Part shown: positions 32,801-40,264 of the stretch, piece by piece
Layout of the letters: each line of letters starts with the position of its first letter
How positions within the stretch are numbered: position 1 is the first letter of the stretch
Source of the DNA: an uncultured Butyrivibrio sp.
GTDB taxonomy: Bacteria > Bacillota > Clostridia > Lachnospirales > Lachnospiraceae
Direction of reading: 5' to 3'
DNA: 40,264 nucleotides
NCBI GenBank assembly: GCA_946546925.1
Contig: CAMNOS010000009.1
Location: 1 to 40,264 of the forward strand
The notes under the pieces: generated by a model
What the model saw: the letters and a program-made list of their open reading frames with translations, nothing else
What the model was told of the DNA's origin: nothing
Database searches by the model: none
Made by a program: the position numbers and the translations under genes

Positions 32801-33605
32801 CATCGTAGTTCTCACACTCAGAGACATTTCTTATCGCATCCGCCTCGTTTTGCAGGTTGTCTATGTGCATGTAGGGGCCGTCCGGTTCACTTGCGATCCT
32901 TAGTGCATCGTCCAGTTTATCCGCGCATTCTTTCAGGTCTATTCTGCACCTGTCAAGACATTCCCTCACCCAGGGCAGGCTGTCAAAGTCCTCACCATCT
33001 ATGCGGTAATCGCCGCATCTCTCTCTCAGCCAGTCCTCAGGCCAGGGCATGCTCATCGAAAACCTGTACAGTTCTTTTATGTACTCCTGCGCTCTGTCGT
33101 CGCTGTTGCCTGTGGCAAAGTACTCCATGCAAAAGAGAAAATCGCTGTTGGCATCCTCTCCTGCCTTTTCGTACTCCTCTTCAAGCATCTCACCGAGCAC
33201 ATCCTCCATAAGAAGAGTCATCTCGCCCTCATCCGCAACGCGAAAGGCCGGGTCAAGGCCGATGGCGTTGAAGTTATTGCGGATCACATACTGACAGAAT
33301 GAGTCAATCGTAGTTATCTGAGCGCTGTGTATCAAAGTCTCCTGCTTCTGCAGATGCACATTTTCAGGGTCTTTTGCAAGTTCCTTTTGAATTGCGTCAG
33401 TTATTTTTTCCTTCATCTGCGAAGCGGCAGCCCTTGTGAAGGTAACCACAAGGAGCTGATCCACATCCAGGTCAGAGCTTATCATCCGGATAATGCGCTC
33501 CACGAGTACCGCCGTTTTGCCCGAACCTGCGGCAGCCGATACAAGCAGATTACATTTTCTGGCATCTATAACAGCCTGTTGTTCATCTGTAAAAACCACA
33601 CCCAT
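29790..33605 (-). CDS. addA: ATP-dependent helicase/nuclease subunit A
   Basis: This 1271-residue protein is the UvrD-like helicase and nuclease subunit of AddAB, which resects double-strand breaks for RecA loading. Motifs: Walker A SAAAGSGKT (23-31), TFTRAAASQMKEK, IDEYQDSNNVQ (motif II), LHRNFRSR (motif III/IV), SIHKSKGLEFPVVFV and VLYVALTRAKEKL (motifs V-VI). The C-terminal nuclease domain has QGIIDAWF and LLDYKTDRV (D-x-K type). It lies 36 bp after addB and has a weak ribosome binding site, so coupling is likely. Its 3' end overlaps the CPBP gene by 11 bp. Confidence 0.97.
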   Translation of the reverse strand: MGVVFTDEQQAVIDARKCNLLVSAAAGSGKTAVLVERIIRMISSDLDVDQLLVVTFTRAAASQMKEKITDAIQKELAKDPENVHLQKQETLIHSAQITTIDSFCQYVIRNNFNAIGLDPAFRVADEGEMTLLMEDVLGEMLEEEYEKAGEDANSDFLFCMEYFATGNSDDRAQEYIKELYRFSMSMPWPEDWLRERCGDYRIDGEDFDSLPWVRECLDRCRIDLKECADKLDDALRIASEPDGPYMHIDNLQNEADAIRNVSECENYDELFNAIRGIAFARLSTKKDDSVSTYKREAVKVLRDSVKKTLDDTVKKYFALTSGTIKEQMKLCDRAVKELCRLTLLFKERFDSRKREQNVIDFSDMEHFALQILVDHPGEDKCEGRSASEIIDMCTPSEVALELRDYYREVLIDEYQDSNNVQELILKAISGEEAGISERFMVGDVKQSIYKFRLARPEIFMDKFRRFSKDESACDRRIDLHRNFRSRAGVLEFTNFVFKRIMAGDLGGVDYDEDAMLVPGADYPEPSFDVKTELIAVDLKNVLDPPAEPVSSLSSKEKEALAVASRIHELRREDKNLKYSDIVILLRSLSGWDDVFKDILEKEGIPVYTESKKGYFDAPEIAILLNMLTIIDNPRQDIPLVSVMHSAIGGFSDEELALLRIAIDEKSGEEAPDSFYDGLNMDLDIGDELLVRVKRFCDSIEEYRQLSTYAPVHELLWRIIDDYDYETVISAMPGGEQRRANVEMLISKASEYEKSSFKGLFHFIRYIEHIRVVQVDYGEAGTIDENADVVRIMSIHKSKGLEFPVVFVSGLSKEFNTRDTTGDFIVDMDFGIGVKCIDTDLRVKYDSLKRRVIAGSMKLDSLGEEIRVLYVALTRAKEKLILTTSVKDMGKTLQGQMVSLSQIADTDKPLPYSMRAGAGSFFALILPALMLHPSMRDVLVKYEFDTQLYDRLMERTMEVPDLAVSVIGEAELSEDLLKEQVELAVRKDELKTRALMMEPESGLYETLKERFSFEYPHSSLRGLFTKTTVSELKKAHMMEDGEIFAGEAPFIERAEKALVSDEVPKAETSEKSTENDGKRKTALSGADRGTAYHRIMELLDENVYGDEELMAQAGRIGATKERSSVSDRIYAFMNTLSEKGAIPPKYVQSVWSPDIVTFLSTPLGQRMGSAYRKGMLMREKPFMMGVSASELDDKFPEEEMVLVQGIIDAWFIEDGEIVLLDYKTDRVKQSQELISRYEIQLDLYRRALEAATDMKVKEVYIYSFALSQVIRL

Positions 33606-33641
33606 AACAAATTTTCCAATCAGTTAAATAAAAGATTAATA

Positions 33642-36600
33642 TTACTGCACATTCTTTGAATATTCTGACATAATAAGCTCTTTGGCCTCTTCATCCGTCA
33701 TATCAAGTTTTCTCTTTTCATATCCCGGAATATTCTCATCATATCCGCAGATACTCCTGTAGCTGCAATATGTGCAGGATTTGCTCTGCCCAAATTCATA
33801 GGGATTTACTGCGATGTCACCACCTAGTATCCTTCTGCCGAACTCCTTCACCTTGCCGTTGACATAGTCCGAAATTGCCCGGTACTCCGCAAGAGAAGCT
33901 GTCTGAGAGCTATTCTTTAAGCTGCCGTCCTTTTTGTATTCCACAGGAATGATGTCAGATTTGGCATTCATGCTGTTATCAAGAAGCCTTATGTTCTCGC
34001 TGTCATCATTAACCAGTCCGGTCATTTTGAGTTTCGAGATTATCTCCTTATTGATATCATCCGTTATCATTTCCCCCGAAGCCTCTACCACCGGGTCGTC
34101 CACATGGTAGTACAGGATTGCGGAAGGGATCACTTCCTTATCGCTTTTAAGAGTTTTCTCCACTGCAGAGGCCACGTTCATATACATGACCAGCTGAAGC
34201 TGCAGTCCGTAGTACAGATAGGCCAGATTGAACTTATGGGCGCCGGTCTTAAAGTCCATTACCTTTACATAGACGTTTTTCGGATCTTCAAATACGTCGA
34301 CTCTGTCTATCCGGCCTGAAAGCCTCATCCTCTCCGTGATTTCTTTTTTCTCATTCTCAGACAGAGCCACATTTATCTCATCAATATCACCTGCCTCGGA
34401 AAAAGACATCTCGACAAATTCGGGGTTAAAAGAGCCTTTACTTATCTGGTACTTCAGCGTATCCACGGTCCTTGTGAGTATTCTCTTTATGCGCGAAATA
34501 AGGTAACTGTTCCTTGCGCTGCTCCTTAAAATTGTGTTGCCATACTCGTCCACACATGCCATTAAGGTCTGATTTAACAATCTGTCAGAATCCTCTTTTG
34601 AAAGAGTTCTCCAATCAATACCTTCCGATATTATTCTTCCGGTATACTTTTCAAGTACTTCATGGAACACATTGCCCAGATCGGAGACCTCAAATTCATA
34701 TTCCTGCCTCTCATCGAGCCTTAAGCCGTACCTGATAAAGTGAGAGTAGGCGCAGCCCGCGAAAAGTTCAAGCCTGCTCACGCTGTTTTTAAGTGTTGCC
34801 CCATAGAGCGACAGCGCCACAGCCTTCGCAAGAGGCTCAGACTTGTAATGCAGGAATGCCGTTTCTGTAAGCTTTGCAACAAAGTCTTTTTCTCCGCTTT
34901 CCGACAGCACCTTAAGGAGTGTATACATTGCGCCGCTGCTCTCATCTTTGAGTCGCCCGGCGGCATAATCACTTAGAAGAAGGGACAGGGAGTGGATGCT
35001 GTCCTTTTTAGTTATGAGCTGCTCCCGAAGCGGTGCGTCTTCAGGCCGTTCTATGCTTAATTCTCCAAACATCTTCTGAAGCTTGGGTATGAGATATGCC
35101 GCATGAAGGCTCTTACCGTCCGCCGAAAGCTGTGCAAATGACAGATAGAGCCTGTCTGTAGGCTTGGTGAGGTTCATGTACAGATAGAGTCTTTGAATGT
35201 ACATCTGCTGTCTCGGCGTTGGCGCAAGTTCCACATCTGTCCCCAGATCCATAAGAAACTGCCTGTCAACATCTGACAGGATACCGCCGCTTCCGGCGCT
35301 TCCCGGAATGTTTCCGTCATTTACTCCCACAAAGAACAGAACCCTGACCTCTTTGAGCCTGGTCCTCTCTATATCTCCGACGATTATTCTGTCGACATCC
35401 TGAGGGATTGTACCAACCGATATTTCTCCGAAGCCCGCCATGAGAATATCCCGCAGCTCTGCGGTACTCAGCTTTTCATCGCCGATAAGGCCCTCTGTCT
35501 GGTCAAGAAGAGCCATGATCTTGTCGTAGATCTGGTCGTACTCCCTGCTCTTCTTAAGATCACCTTTTTCCTCAAAAGACTCTTTGTAGGCGATGAGTTT
35601 CTCCCTCGAGCCATTCTCCATGATCATCGCCCTGAGGGCACAGACCATTTCGGAGGCTGTTGCGTCTTTTGCTTCAAACAGTCCTCTGAGGTCCTCACTT
35701 ATCTTTTTACGCATCCCCTCGAGCTTTGAGAGCTTTTCCAGCTCTTTTTCATCAGCTTCACCGGACTTGTTCTTTCTGCTGTATTTTGCAGGCATATGCC
35801 TTAGGAACTTATCCTCCCAGGCCTTTCTTCCGCTTATCCCAAGTGCCCTTACGTAATTTTCCAGAAGATCTGTATCCGCAGCATCAAAGCCCGTCAGACC
35901 GCTTCTCATGTAGTGGAATACATCCTCATACCTGTAGCCCCGTATCACTATATTGAGCGCACTTGTAATATATTCGATCATGGGATTCAGAAGAAGGTTC
36001 ACGTTCTGATCCACATAAACAGGGATATCGAATCTTTCTGCCTGGCGCATGATTTCCTCGGCATAGCTCTCAAGAGATCCGCATACGAGTGCGATATCCC
36101 TGTATTCATAACCTTCATTCCTCACAAGATTCGATATCTTGATCATGGTCTGCCTTACTTCGGAAGACAGATTTGTTGCCTCATAGATAAAGACAGAGTT
36201 GTTATCCCCTTCAAACTCCCCGTTACTGTAGCGGAAAAGATTGCTCTCAAGATACGAAAGAGGCGCATTATCCCTGTGCCTTGCCACAGGCTCATTCCTG
36301 TAAAACACATCGCAAAAGGCCGAATCTCTGCCCATCTGAGCATGGCGTAACTGCCTGTACTGCGCAAAATCGGTACATGGAGAGCCCTGCTCTTTTTCCA
36401 CCTCAAACATGAGCTTTTCGAGATCCCGAACAGTCTTCTTGCTCAGCATAAAGAGCTCCTGCTCGCCGAAATTATCGTCATAAGGATCTTCCTTTGGGCC
36501 TATGGTAACCGAGACTATGACCTCTTTGGAAAGCTCAAGAAGTTTTTTTATGACCTTGTACTGGATCGGCGTAAAGCCGGTAAAGCCGTCAAAAACTATG

Positions 36601-37190
36601 ACGCTGTCCTTTATAAGCTTTGACTCGTTAAGAACGCTGCACAGAATATCCAGTGTCTCTTCGGTTGTTATATATTTTCCTTCAATATACCTTAGAAACT
36701 CGCTGTATAAGAGCCGAAGGTCCCTCAACTTGCAGCGTAGAGCCCCCTTTCGCGAGCTCTTTTCCTCAAGAAGAGCAAGTTCCTCATCTCCTATCCCGTA
36801 CATCATGAATTCGGATATGGTGGACTTGACCTCGTCAATATAGCCGCTTTTCTTCATATTGGGGCCAAGCACCTGAAGTCTGCCTCCGAGCATCTCTGCA
36901 ACATGCCGCAGTACAAGGCTCTTTCCCACATCATCAAGCACAGAAAAAGAGCCATGGCCGGTCTCCTCAAACACCCTGTGGGAGAGCCTTCCAAAGCTCA
37001 GCACATCTATGTTCATAATTGCCCTCTTGGGATGCATCCTGACCACATCCTTCTGAGTCTGCATCGTGAACTGATCCGGCACGATTATCAGATAGTCCGT
37101 GCCCGGATCCGTATTACTCCTGTCTATTATCTCCTTATAAAGTCCCGTACTCTTCCCCGCACCGGACGCCCCAAAGCAAAACCTAAGCAT
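33642..37190 (-). CDS. addB: ATP-dependent helicase/deoxyribonuclease subunit B
   Basis: This 1182-residue protein is the second AddAB subunit. It begins with the family P-loop FGASGAGKS at residues 6-14, then an inactive helicase-like region, and ends with a RecB-type nuclease (VKVMDFKTG). Four Cys bind the Fe-S cluster that staples the nuclease: one in GCAYSHFIRYGLRL and three in CTYCSYRSIC (1139, 1142, 1148). These match the C-x2-C-x5-C pattern of AddB. The gene starts 12 bp after the GGDEF/EAL gene, so both probably share the promoter near 39417. Confidence 0.97.
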   Translation of the reverse strand: MLRFCFGASGAGKSTGLYKEIIDRSNTDPGTDYLIIVPDQFTMQTQKDVVRMHPKRAIMNIDVLSFGRLSHRVFEETGHGSFSVLDDVGKSLVLRHVAEMLGGRLQVLGPNMKKSGYIDEVKSTISEFMMYGIGDEELALLEEKSSRKGALRCKLRDLRLLYSEFLRYIEGKYITTEETLDILCSVLNESKLIKDSVIVFDGFTGFTPIQYKVIKKLLELSKEVIVSVTIGPKEDPYDDNFGEQELFMLSKKTVRDLEKLMFEVEKEQGSPCTDFAQYRQLRHAQMGRDSAFCDVFYRNEPVARHRDNAPLSYLESNLFRYSNGEFEGDNNSVFIYEATNLSSEVRQTMIKISNLVRNEGYEYRDIALVCGSLESYAEEIMRQAERFDIPVYVDQNVNLLLNPMIEYITSALNIVIRGYRYEDVFHYMRSGLTGFDAADTDLLENYVRALGISGRKAWEDKFLRHMPAKYSRKNKSGEADEKELEKLSKLEGMRKKISEDLRGLFEAKDATASEMVCALRAMIMENGSREKLIAYKESFEEKGDLKKSREYDQIYDKIMALLDQTEGLIGDEKLSTAELRDILMAGFGEISVGTIPQDVDRIIVGDIERTRLKEVRVLFFVGVNDGNIPGSAGSGGILSDVDRQFLMDLGTDVELAPTPRQQMYIQRLYLYMNLTKPTDRLYLSFAQLSADGKSLHAAYLIPKLQKMFGELSIERPEDAPLREQLITKKDSIHSLSLLLSDYAAGRLKDESSGAMYTLLKVLSESGEKDFVAKLTETAFLHYKSEPLAKAVALSLYGATLKNSVSRLELFAGCAYSHFIRYGLRLDERQEYEFEVSDLGNVFHEVLEKYTGRIISEGIDWRTLSKEDSDRLLNQTLMACVDEYGNTILRSSARNSYLISRIKRILTRTVDTLKYQISKGSFNPEFVEMSFSEAGDIDEINVALSENEKKEITERMRLSGRIDRVDVFEDPKNVYVKVMDFKTGAHKFNLAYLYYGLQLQLVMYMNVASAVEKTLKSDKEVIPSAILYYHVDDPVVEASGEMITDDINKEIISKLKMTGLVNDDSENIRLLDNSMNAKSDIIPVEYKKDGSLKNSSQTASLAEYRAISDYVNGKVKEFGRRILGGDIAVNPYEFGQSKSCTYCSYRSICGYDENIPGYEKRKLDMTDEEAKELIMSEYSKNVQ

Positions 37191-37202
37191 TCCCCATACC
37201 TT

Positions 37203-39338
37203 TTATTTCCAGATTTCGTCACTGATCTCATCCGCATATCTGCAGCATGAGATATATTTCCACCTGCCCTCAAAAAGGAAAGGCAGAATAAGATACATCT
37301 GCATCCTTCCGTTGTCCCCCGGGATTGCAGAGTGGTAATAGTCTACAAGGCACTTTACATTCTGCTGCCTGCATCTGTCAAGCACTGTGGAGATGTCATA
37401 GAACTTCCTGAATCTCTCTCTGTCATCCGGATACAGATACATATTGGAGTATATCTCAACTGCCTTCACCGCATCGCTTTCCTGGTCCGCCACAGCCAGC
37501 TGCTCAGTATTGAGGTAGACATTTTCGACAGTTCCGTCCTCATCGTACAGATCTACCCTGAAGTACTGCAGCAGAATGTGCGTCATGGCTACATGCAGAC
37601 TCTCCGGAATGTCCGTGCCCATGCCCGACGTCACGTTCCTTGATACCACAGCAAAAGCCTTCTTCCCGCCCTGCTGCGCAATATATCTTATCTTGTTGTG
37701 GCAGATATTGCCATTTGTGACATTGTCGTTGACCGATCTGTGATCGGGGCTTGTGACCGCTCTTTCAAGCGCAGCCACAAATTCTTTAACCTCGGGGATT
37801 TCTGATCCGGCATAGGCCCTGTTGGTGTCTTCAAGGTTAAGGAGTCCAAGAGTGCTCAGAAACTCCAGATATGCATTATTGGCGTATATATACGTGCTCA
37901 CCCCGTTCTCCAGCTCCGAGATGGCAATTGGAACGTTATTGACCACATCCATGGTCTTATCCCGAAGAGGCGTCGTACCGAGGAAATTGATCTCACCTAT
38001 CTTCTCATAATATTCCCTGAAGGCTGGGTCTTCACAGGCATCAAAGCCGCATTCATCGCTGATATCAAACTCTTCCCTTGGCTTGGGCTTCCCGAACAGG
38101 TACCCCTGAAGCTTCTCACAGCCGATCCTTCGCAGGAAATCGTACTGTTCCTGAGTCTCCACGCCCTCTGCCACCGTGTGGATCCCAAGTTCCTTGGCCA
38201 TGTTGACAATGGTTGCCAGTATGACCCTGGTCTTCTTGTTGGTCTCAAATGCCCTCAGGAAATTCATATCAATCTTAAGTACATCGAAGTCATAGTTCTT
38301 AAGGTTGTTAAAAGAGCTGTAGCCCGCACCGAAATCATCCATCCAGACTTCATAGCCTGCGTCCCTGAACTTCTTTATCTGCTCGCCGAGGAAATCAGAA
38401 CCGGAAGAGATGGCGCTTTCCGTGACTTCTATGTGTAGCAGGTGCCTTGGTATGTCATATTTCTCTCTGCACCTGTCTATCTCAGCCATGATGTCACACA
38501 GTTCAAAGTCAAGCTGGGAGAGATTCACCGACACCGGCTCAACAATAGCTCCGTCATTTATATCCATCCTGATCTCTTCACACACCATATCTATGATGCA
38601 TATATCCAGCTTGTGGACCAGACGCACGTTCTCCAATACTTCCACAAAGATAGCAGGCGAGATTATTCCCATTACCGGGTCCCGCCACCTGGCAAGAGCC
38701 TCATATCCGCAGACTTTACCTGTAAGAGAGCGCACTTCCTTCTGGTAATAAACCTTAAAATACCTGTTCTTAAAGGCATCCTCGAAATTGTCTATCACAT
38801 ACTGCTTGAGCTCATTCTTCCTGTTCAGGGCTTCATCAAATATATTGTCATCCCTGTCATAAACCTTGATGATGTCATCGCAGGCGATCTTCGCCCTGTC
38901 CACCATGACAACAGCGTCCTCTTCGACGCCTGTAGCCTGATAGATACCGGCCTTAATCCTCATGGGAAGACCCTTCTCATGCTTCATGACAGCCTCGCGC
39001 AGACTGGCCAGCTTTTCAATTATCTCATCGTTGTCTATGGAATCAGCAAGAATTATGAACTGATCACCGCCTGTCCTGGCAGCTACGTCATTGGTGAAAA
39101 GATTCTGTATCTCCGAAGCAAGACCTCGCAGATATTCATTGCCGCCCGCAAAGCCGTAGCGCTGGTTAAACGACTTGAAATTCATAACATTGAGGTAGAT
39201 GATGACAGCCCTATCGGACGCAGCATTCTTACTGCGCTCCCAAAGCAGGTTCAGCATGCCGTTCAGATTTTTAAGCCCGGTCAGCTGATCTGTATCCTGG
39301 TCATACTCCTTAATTTTGAGAGTGTTGCGATCATTCAT
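37203..39338 (-). CDS. Degenerate GGDEF plus EAL protein, probable c-di-GMP phosphodiesterase
   Basis: This soluble protein of about 711 residues has a GGDEF domain whose active-site motif is GGDQF (90-94), so cyclase activity is doubtful. The EAL domain looks complete: YEALARW (from 212), NLSQLDF, EVTESAI, DDFGAGYSSF, LKIDMNFL, VAEGVET and LQGYLFGKP. It should hydrolyse c-di-GMP. The C-terminal 270 residues include a PAS-like segment (NNVPIAISELENGVSTYIYANNAYLEFL is split here by description only) and an unassigned end. The ATG at 39338 is preferred to a GTG at 39344 on spacing. It is the first gene of an operon with addB and addA, an unusual pairing. Confidence 0.9.
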   Translation of the reverse strand: MNDRNTLKIKEYDQDTDQLTGLKNLNGMLNLLWERSKNAASDRAVIIYLNVMNFKSFNQRYGFAGGNEYLRGLASEIQNLFTNDVAARTGGDQFIILADSIDNDEIIEKLASLREAVMKHEKGLPMRIKAGIYQATGVEEDAVVMVDRAKIACDDIIKVYDRDDNIFDEALNRKNELKQYVIDNFEDAFKNRYFKVYYQKEVRSLTGKVCGYEALARWRDPVMGIISPAIFVEVLENVRLVHKLDICIIDMVCEEIRMDINDGAIVEPVSVNLSQLDFELCDIMAEIDRCREKYDIPRHLLHIEVTESAISSGSDFLGEQIKKFRDAGYEVWMDDFGAGYSSFNNLKNYDFDVLKIDMNFLRAFETNKKTRVILATIVNMAKELGIHTVAEGVETQEQYDFLRRIGCEKLQGYLFGKPKPREEFDISDECGFDACEDPAFREYYEKIGEINFLGTTPLRDKTMDVVNNVPIAISELENGVSTYIYANNAYLEFLSTLGLLNLEDTNRAYAGSEIPEVKEFVAALERAVTSPDHRSVNDNVTNGNICHNKIRYIAQQGGKKAFAVVSRNVTSGMGTDIPESLHVAMTHILLQYFRVDLYDEDGTVENVYLNTEQLAVADQESDAVKAVEIYSNMYLYPDDRERFRKFYDISTVLDRCRQQNVKCLVDYYHSAIPGDNGRMQMYLILPFLFEGRWKYISCCRYADEISDEIWK

Positions 39339-39416
39339 AGTCACCTCTTCTGAAATTACCCGGGGGCAAATCCTAGAATGTTATCATCATAGAAAAATAA
39401 ACTAAATCCCAAAGAT

Positions 39417-39425
39417 ATTATACCA
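39417..39425 (-). promoter_or_regulatory. Extended -10 promoter for the EAL-addB-addA operon
   Basis: TGGTATAAT on the minus strand is a perfect extended -10 box. The predicted start near 39409 gives a leader of about 70 nt. It lies after the terminator at 39476-39514, so the operon is independent of the upstream gene. Confidence 0.6.
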
Positions 39426-39475
39426 TATAACATGTACACCAATACAAAAACATTACATAAACTGTGAAATGCAGC

Positions 39476-39514
39476 AAAAAAGGCCCGGTCCGGTAACTTT
39501 GCCGGACGGGCCTT
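39476..39514 (-). terminator. Intrinsic terminator of the ECF S-component gene
   Basis: On the minus strand AAGGCCCGTCCGG pairs with CCGGACCGGGCCTT with one bulge, around an 8-nt loop, followed by six T (39476-39481). It is very GC-rich and lies just after the gene stop at 39530. Confidence 0.9.
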
Positions 39515-39529
39515 GGGTTAATGAATCTG

Positions 39530-40147
39530 TCAGACTGCGCTGTGGAGCTCACCGGGCTCTTGTCTGTCATCAGCAAAGGGGAGCATATCCGCCCTGGTGA
39601 GGACAGGGCGCAGTGCATTGTAAAGAAGCACCGCAATTACGGAGTTGATGACCGCATTTATTATCGTTGCATATGTGGTCACAGCCAGAAGTGCTGCGAT
39701 TGCTGATGCTGCCTTCTCAGCATTGGGAGTCAGGATAGTGAACCACACATATTTAAGTGCAGGCTCAAATACACAGTTAAATGCAAGTCCCGCTACTGCA
39801 GCGATAACCGACCACTTAAGAATCTGAGGCTTTTTGTGTTCGTCGTTGATATGTCCGATCTTATGTGCAACCAGACCGACTATCAGTCCTATAAGAAGCT
39901 TGCATATAAATGTCCTTGGTGCAGATGCGGCATAGCCGCCAAGAAGATCTGCAAAAGTAAGACCTATTGCTCCCGCAAGGCCGCCGTAAGGGCCTCCCAG
40001 AAGAAGCGCTCCGAGCACTACGAAGGCGTTACCGATGTGGACCTTGGTCCCTGAAGCATTGATTGCGGGAAATACTGCATATCCTACATAAGAAAGTGCA
40101 GCCATAAGCCCTGCATATGAGATCTTAACAATCTGATTCTTTTTCAT
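39530..40147 (-). CDS. ECF transporter S component, substrate unassigned
   Basis: This 205-residue membrane protein has about six hydrophobic helices. The segment GNAFVVLGALLLGGPYGGLAGAIG followed by FADLLGGYAASAPRTFICKLLIG is typical of ECF substrate-binding proteins related to the riboflavin-type S components. A Lys-rich N-terminus and helix 1 (SYAGLMAALSYVGYAVFP) also fit. It would dock to the shared EcfA/EcfT module, which is not in the window. The substrate, probably a vitamin or precursor, cannot be named. The ATG at 40147 has GAGGAGG upstream. The 117 bp before it to the window edge show no recognisable riboswitch. Confidence 0.85.
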   Translation of the reverse strand: MKKNQIVKISYAGLMAALSYVGYAVFPAINASGTKVHIGNAFVVLGALLLGGPYGGLAGAIGLTFADLLGGYAASAPRTFICKLLIGLIVGLVAHKIGHINDEHKKPQILKWSVIAAVAGLAFNCVFEPALKYVWFTILTPNAEKAASAIAALLAVTTYATIINAVINSVIAVLLYNALRPVLTRADMLPFADDRQEPGELHSAV

Positions 40148-40264
40148 ACCTGTTTCCTCCTCTTGACATCTAAATTAAAAATACTATATCATCAAACTGG
40201 TAGCATTAAAAATATCAATTTCAGAATATTTTATATAACCAGATATGAAAAAGAACAAGAGATA

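Noticed and set aside
38442-39353. 303-codon plus-strand frame opposite the EAL gene
   Set aside because: It mirrors a well-supported GGDEF/EAL gene and shows no domain or ribosome binding site; it is a shadow frame.

Overview
The window looks like chromosomal DNA from an anaerobic Firmicute of the Lachnospiraceae, most likely Butyrivibrio or Pseudobutyrivibrio-like. This rests on gene style, not on a search: AddAB rather than RecBCD, an ATT-initiated infC with an L20-type leader, AsnA, an ECF-type ThiT behind a TPP riboswitch, strong AGGAGG ribosome binding sites, and several c-di-GMP and TPR proteins. Nearly every gene is on the minus strand; only a TetR regulator and a CPBP-family membrane protein read plus. 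No rRNA, tRNA, CRISPR array, transposase or prophage gene was seen.

Layout. (1) 1-1300: infC-rpmI-rplT with promoter and attenuator leader; rplT runs off the left edge. (2) 1342-4786: a VanZ-like membrane protein, a HAD hydrolase and a lipoprotein alpha-amylase (GH13). (3) 4787-5512: a 726-bp gene-free stretch holding a bidirectional terminator and a 414-bp nested palindromic element with two inverted copies of a covarying hairpin core. (4) 5513-11511: a TetR regulator divergent from an MMPL/RND transporter and a 1015-residue heptad-repeat lipoprotein, with three operator-like repeats between. (5) 11605-12360: an SDR oxidoreductase. (6) 12525-22281: a tight minus-strand operon, valS-folC-small ORF-TPR membrane protein-MBOAT-SGNH hydrolase-small ORF-ridA-TPR lipoprotein, mixing housekeeping with what looks like an envelope O-acylation cassette. 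Upstream of valS is a 200-bp forward-inverted-forward repeat leader. (7) 22503-24140: a TPR-GGDEF diguanylate cyclase; behind its promoter side lies a 555-bp AT-rich gap with a perfect DnaA box, dyads and repeats. (8) 24696-29051: a nuclease-helicase fusion, asnA and thiT with its TPP riboswitch. The asnA terminator hairpin contains the helicase ribosome binding site. (9) 29309-39338: a CPBP protease, then addA, addB and a degenerate-GGDEF/EAL protein in one operon. (10) 39530-40147: an ECF transporter S component.

How the parts fit. The window joins translation (infC operon, valS), folate, thiamine and asparagine metabolism, double-strand-break repair (AddAB, and perhaps the Fe-S helicase), c-di-GMP turnover (one probable cyclase, one probable phosphodiesterase) and cell-surface functions (amylase, MMPL plus stalk lipoprotein, MBOAT/SGNH). 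The parts least explained by known families are the nested palindromic element at 5096-5509, the repeat leader before valS, and the terminator that overlaps the helicase start.
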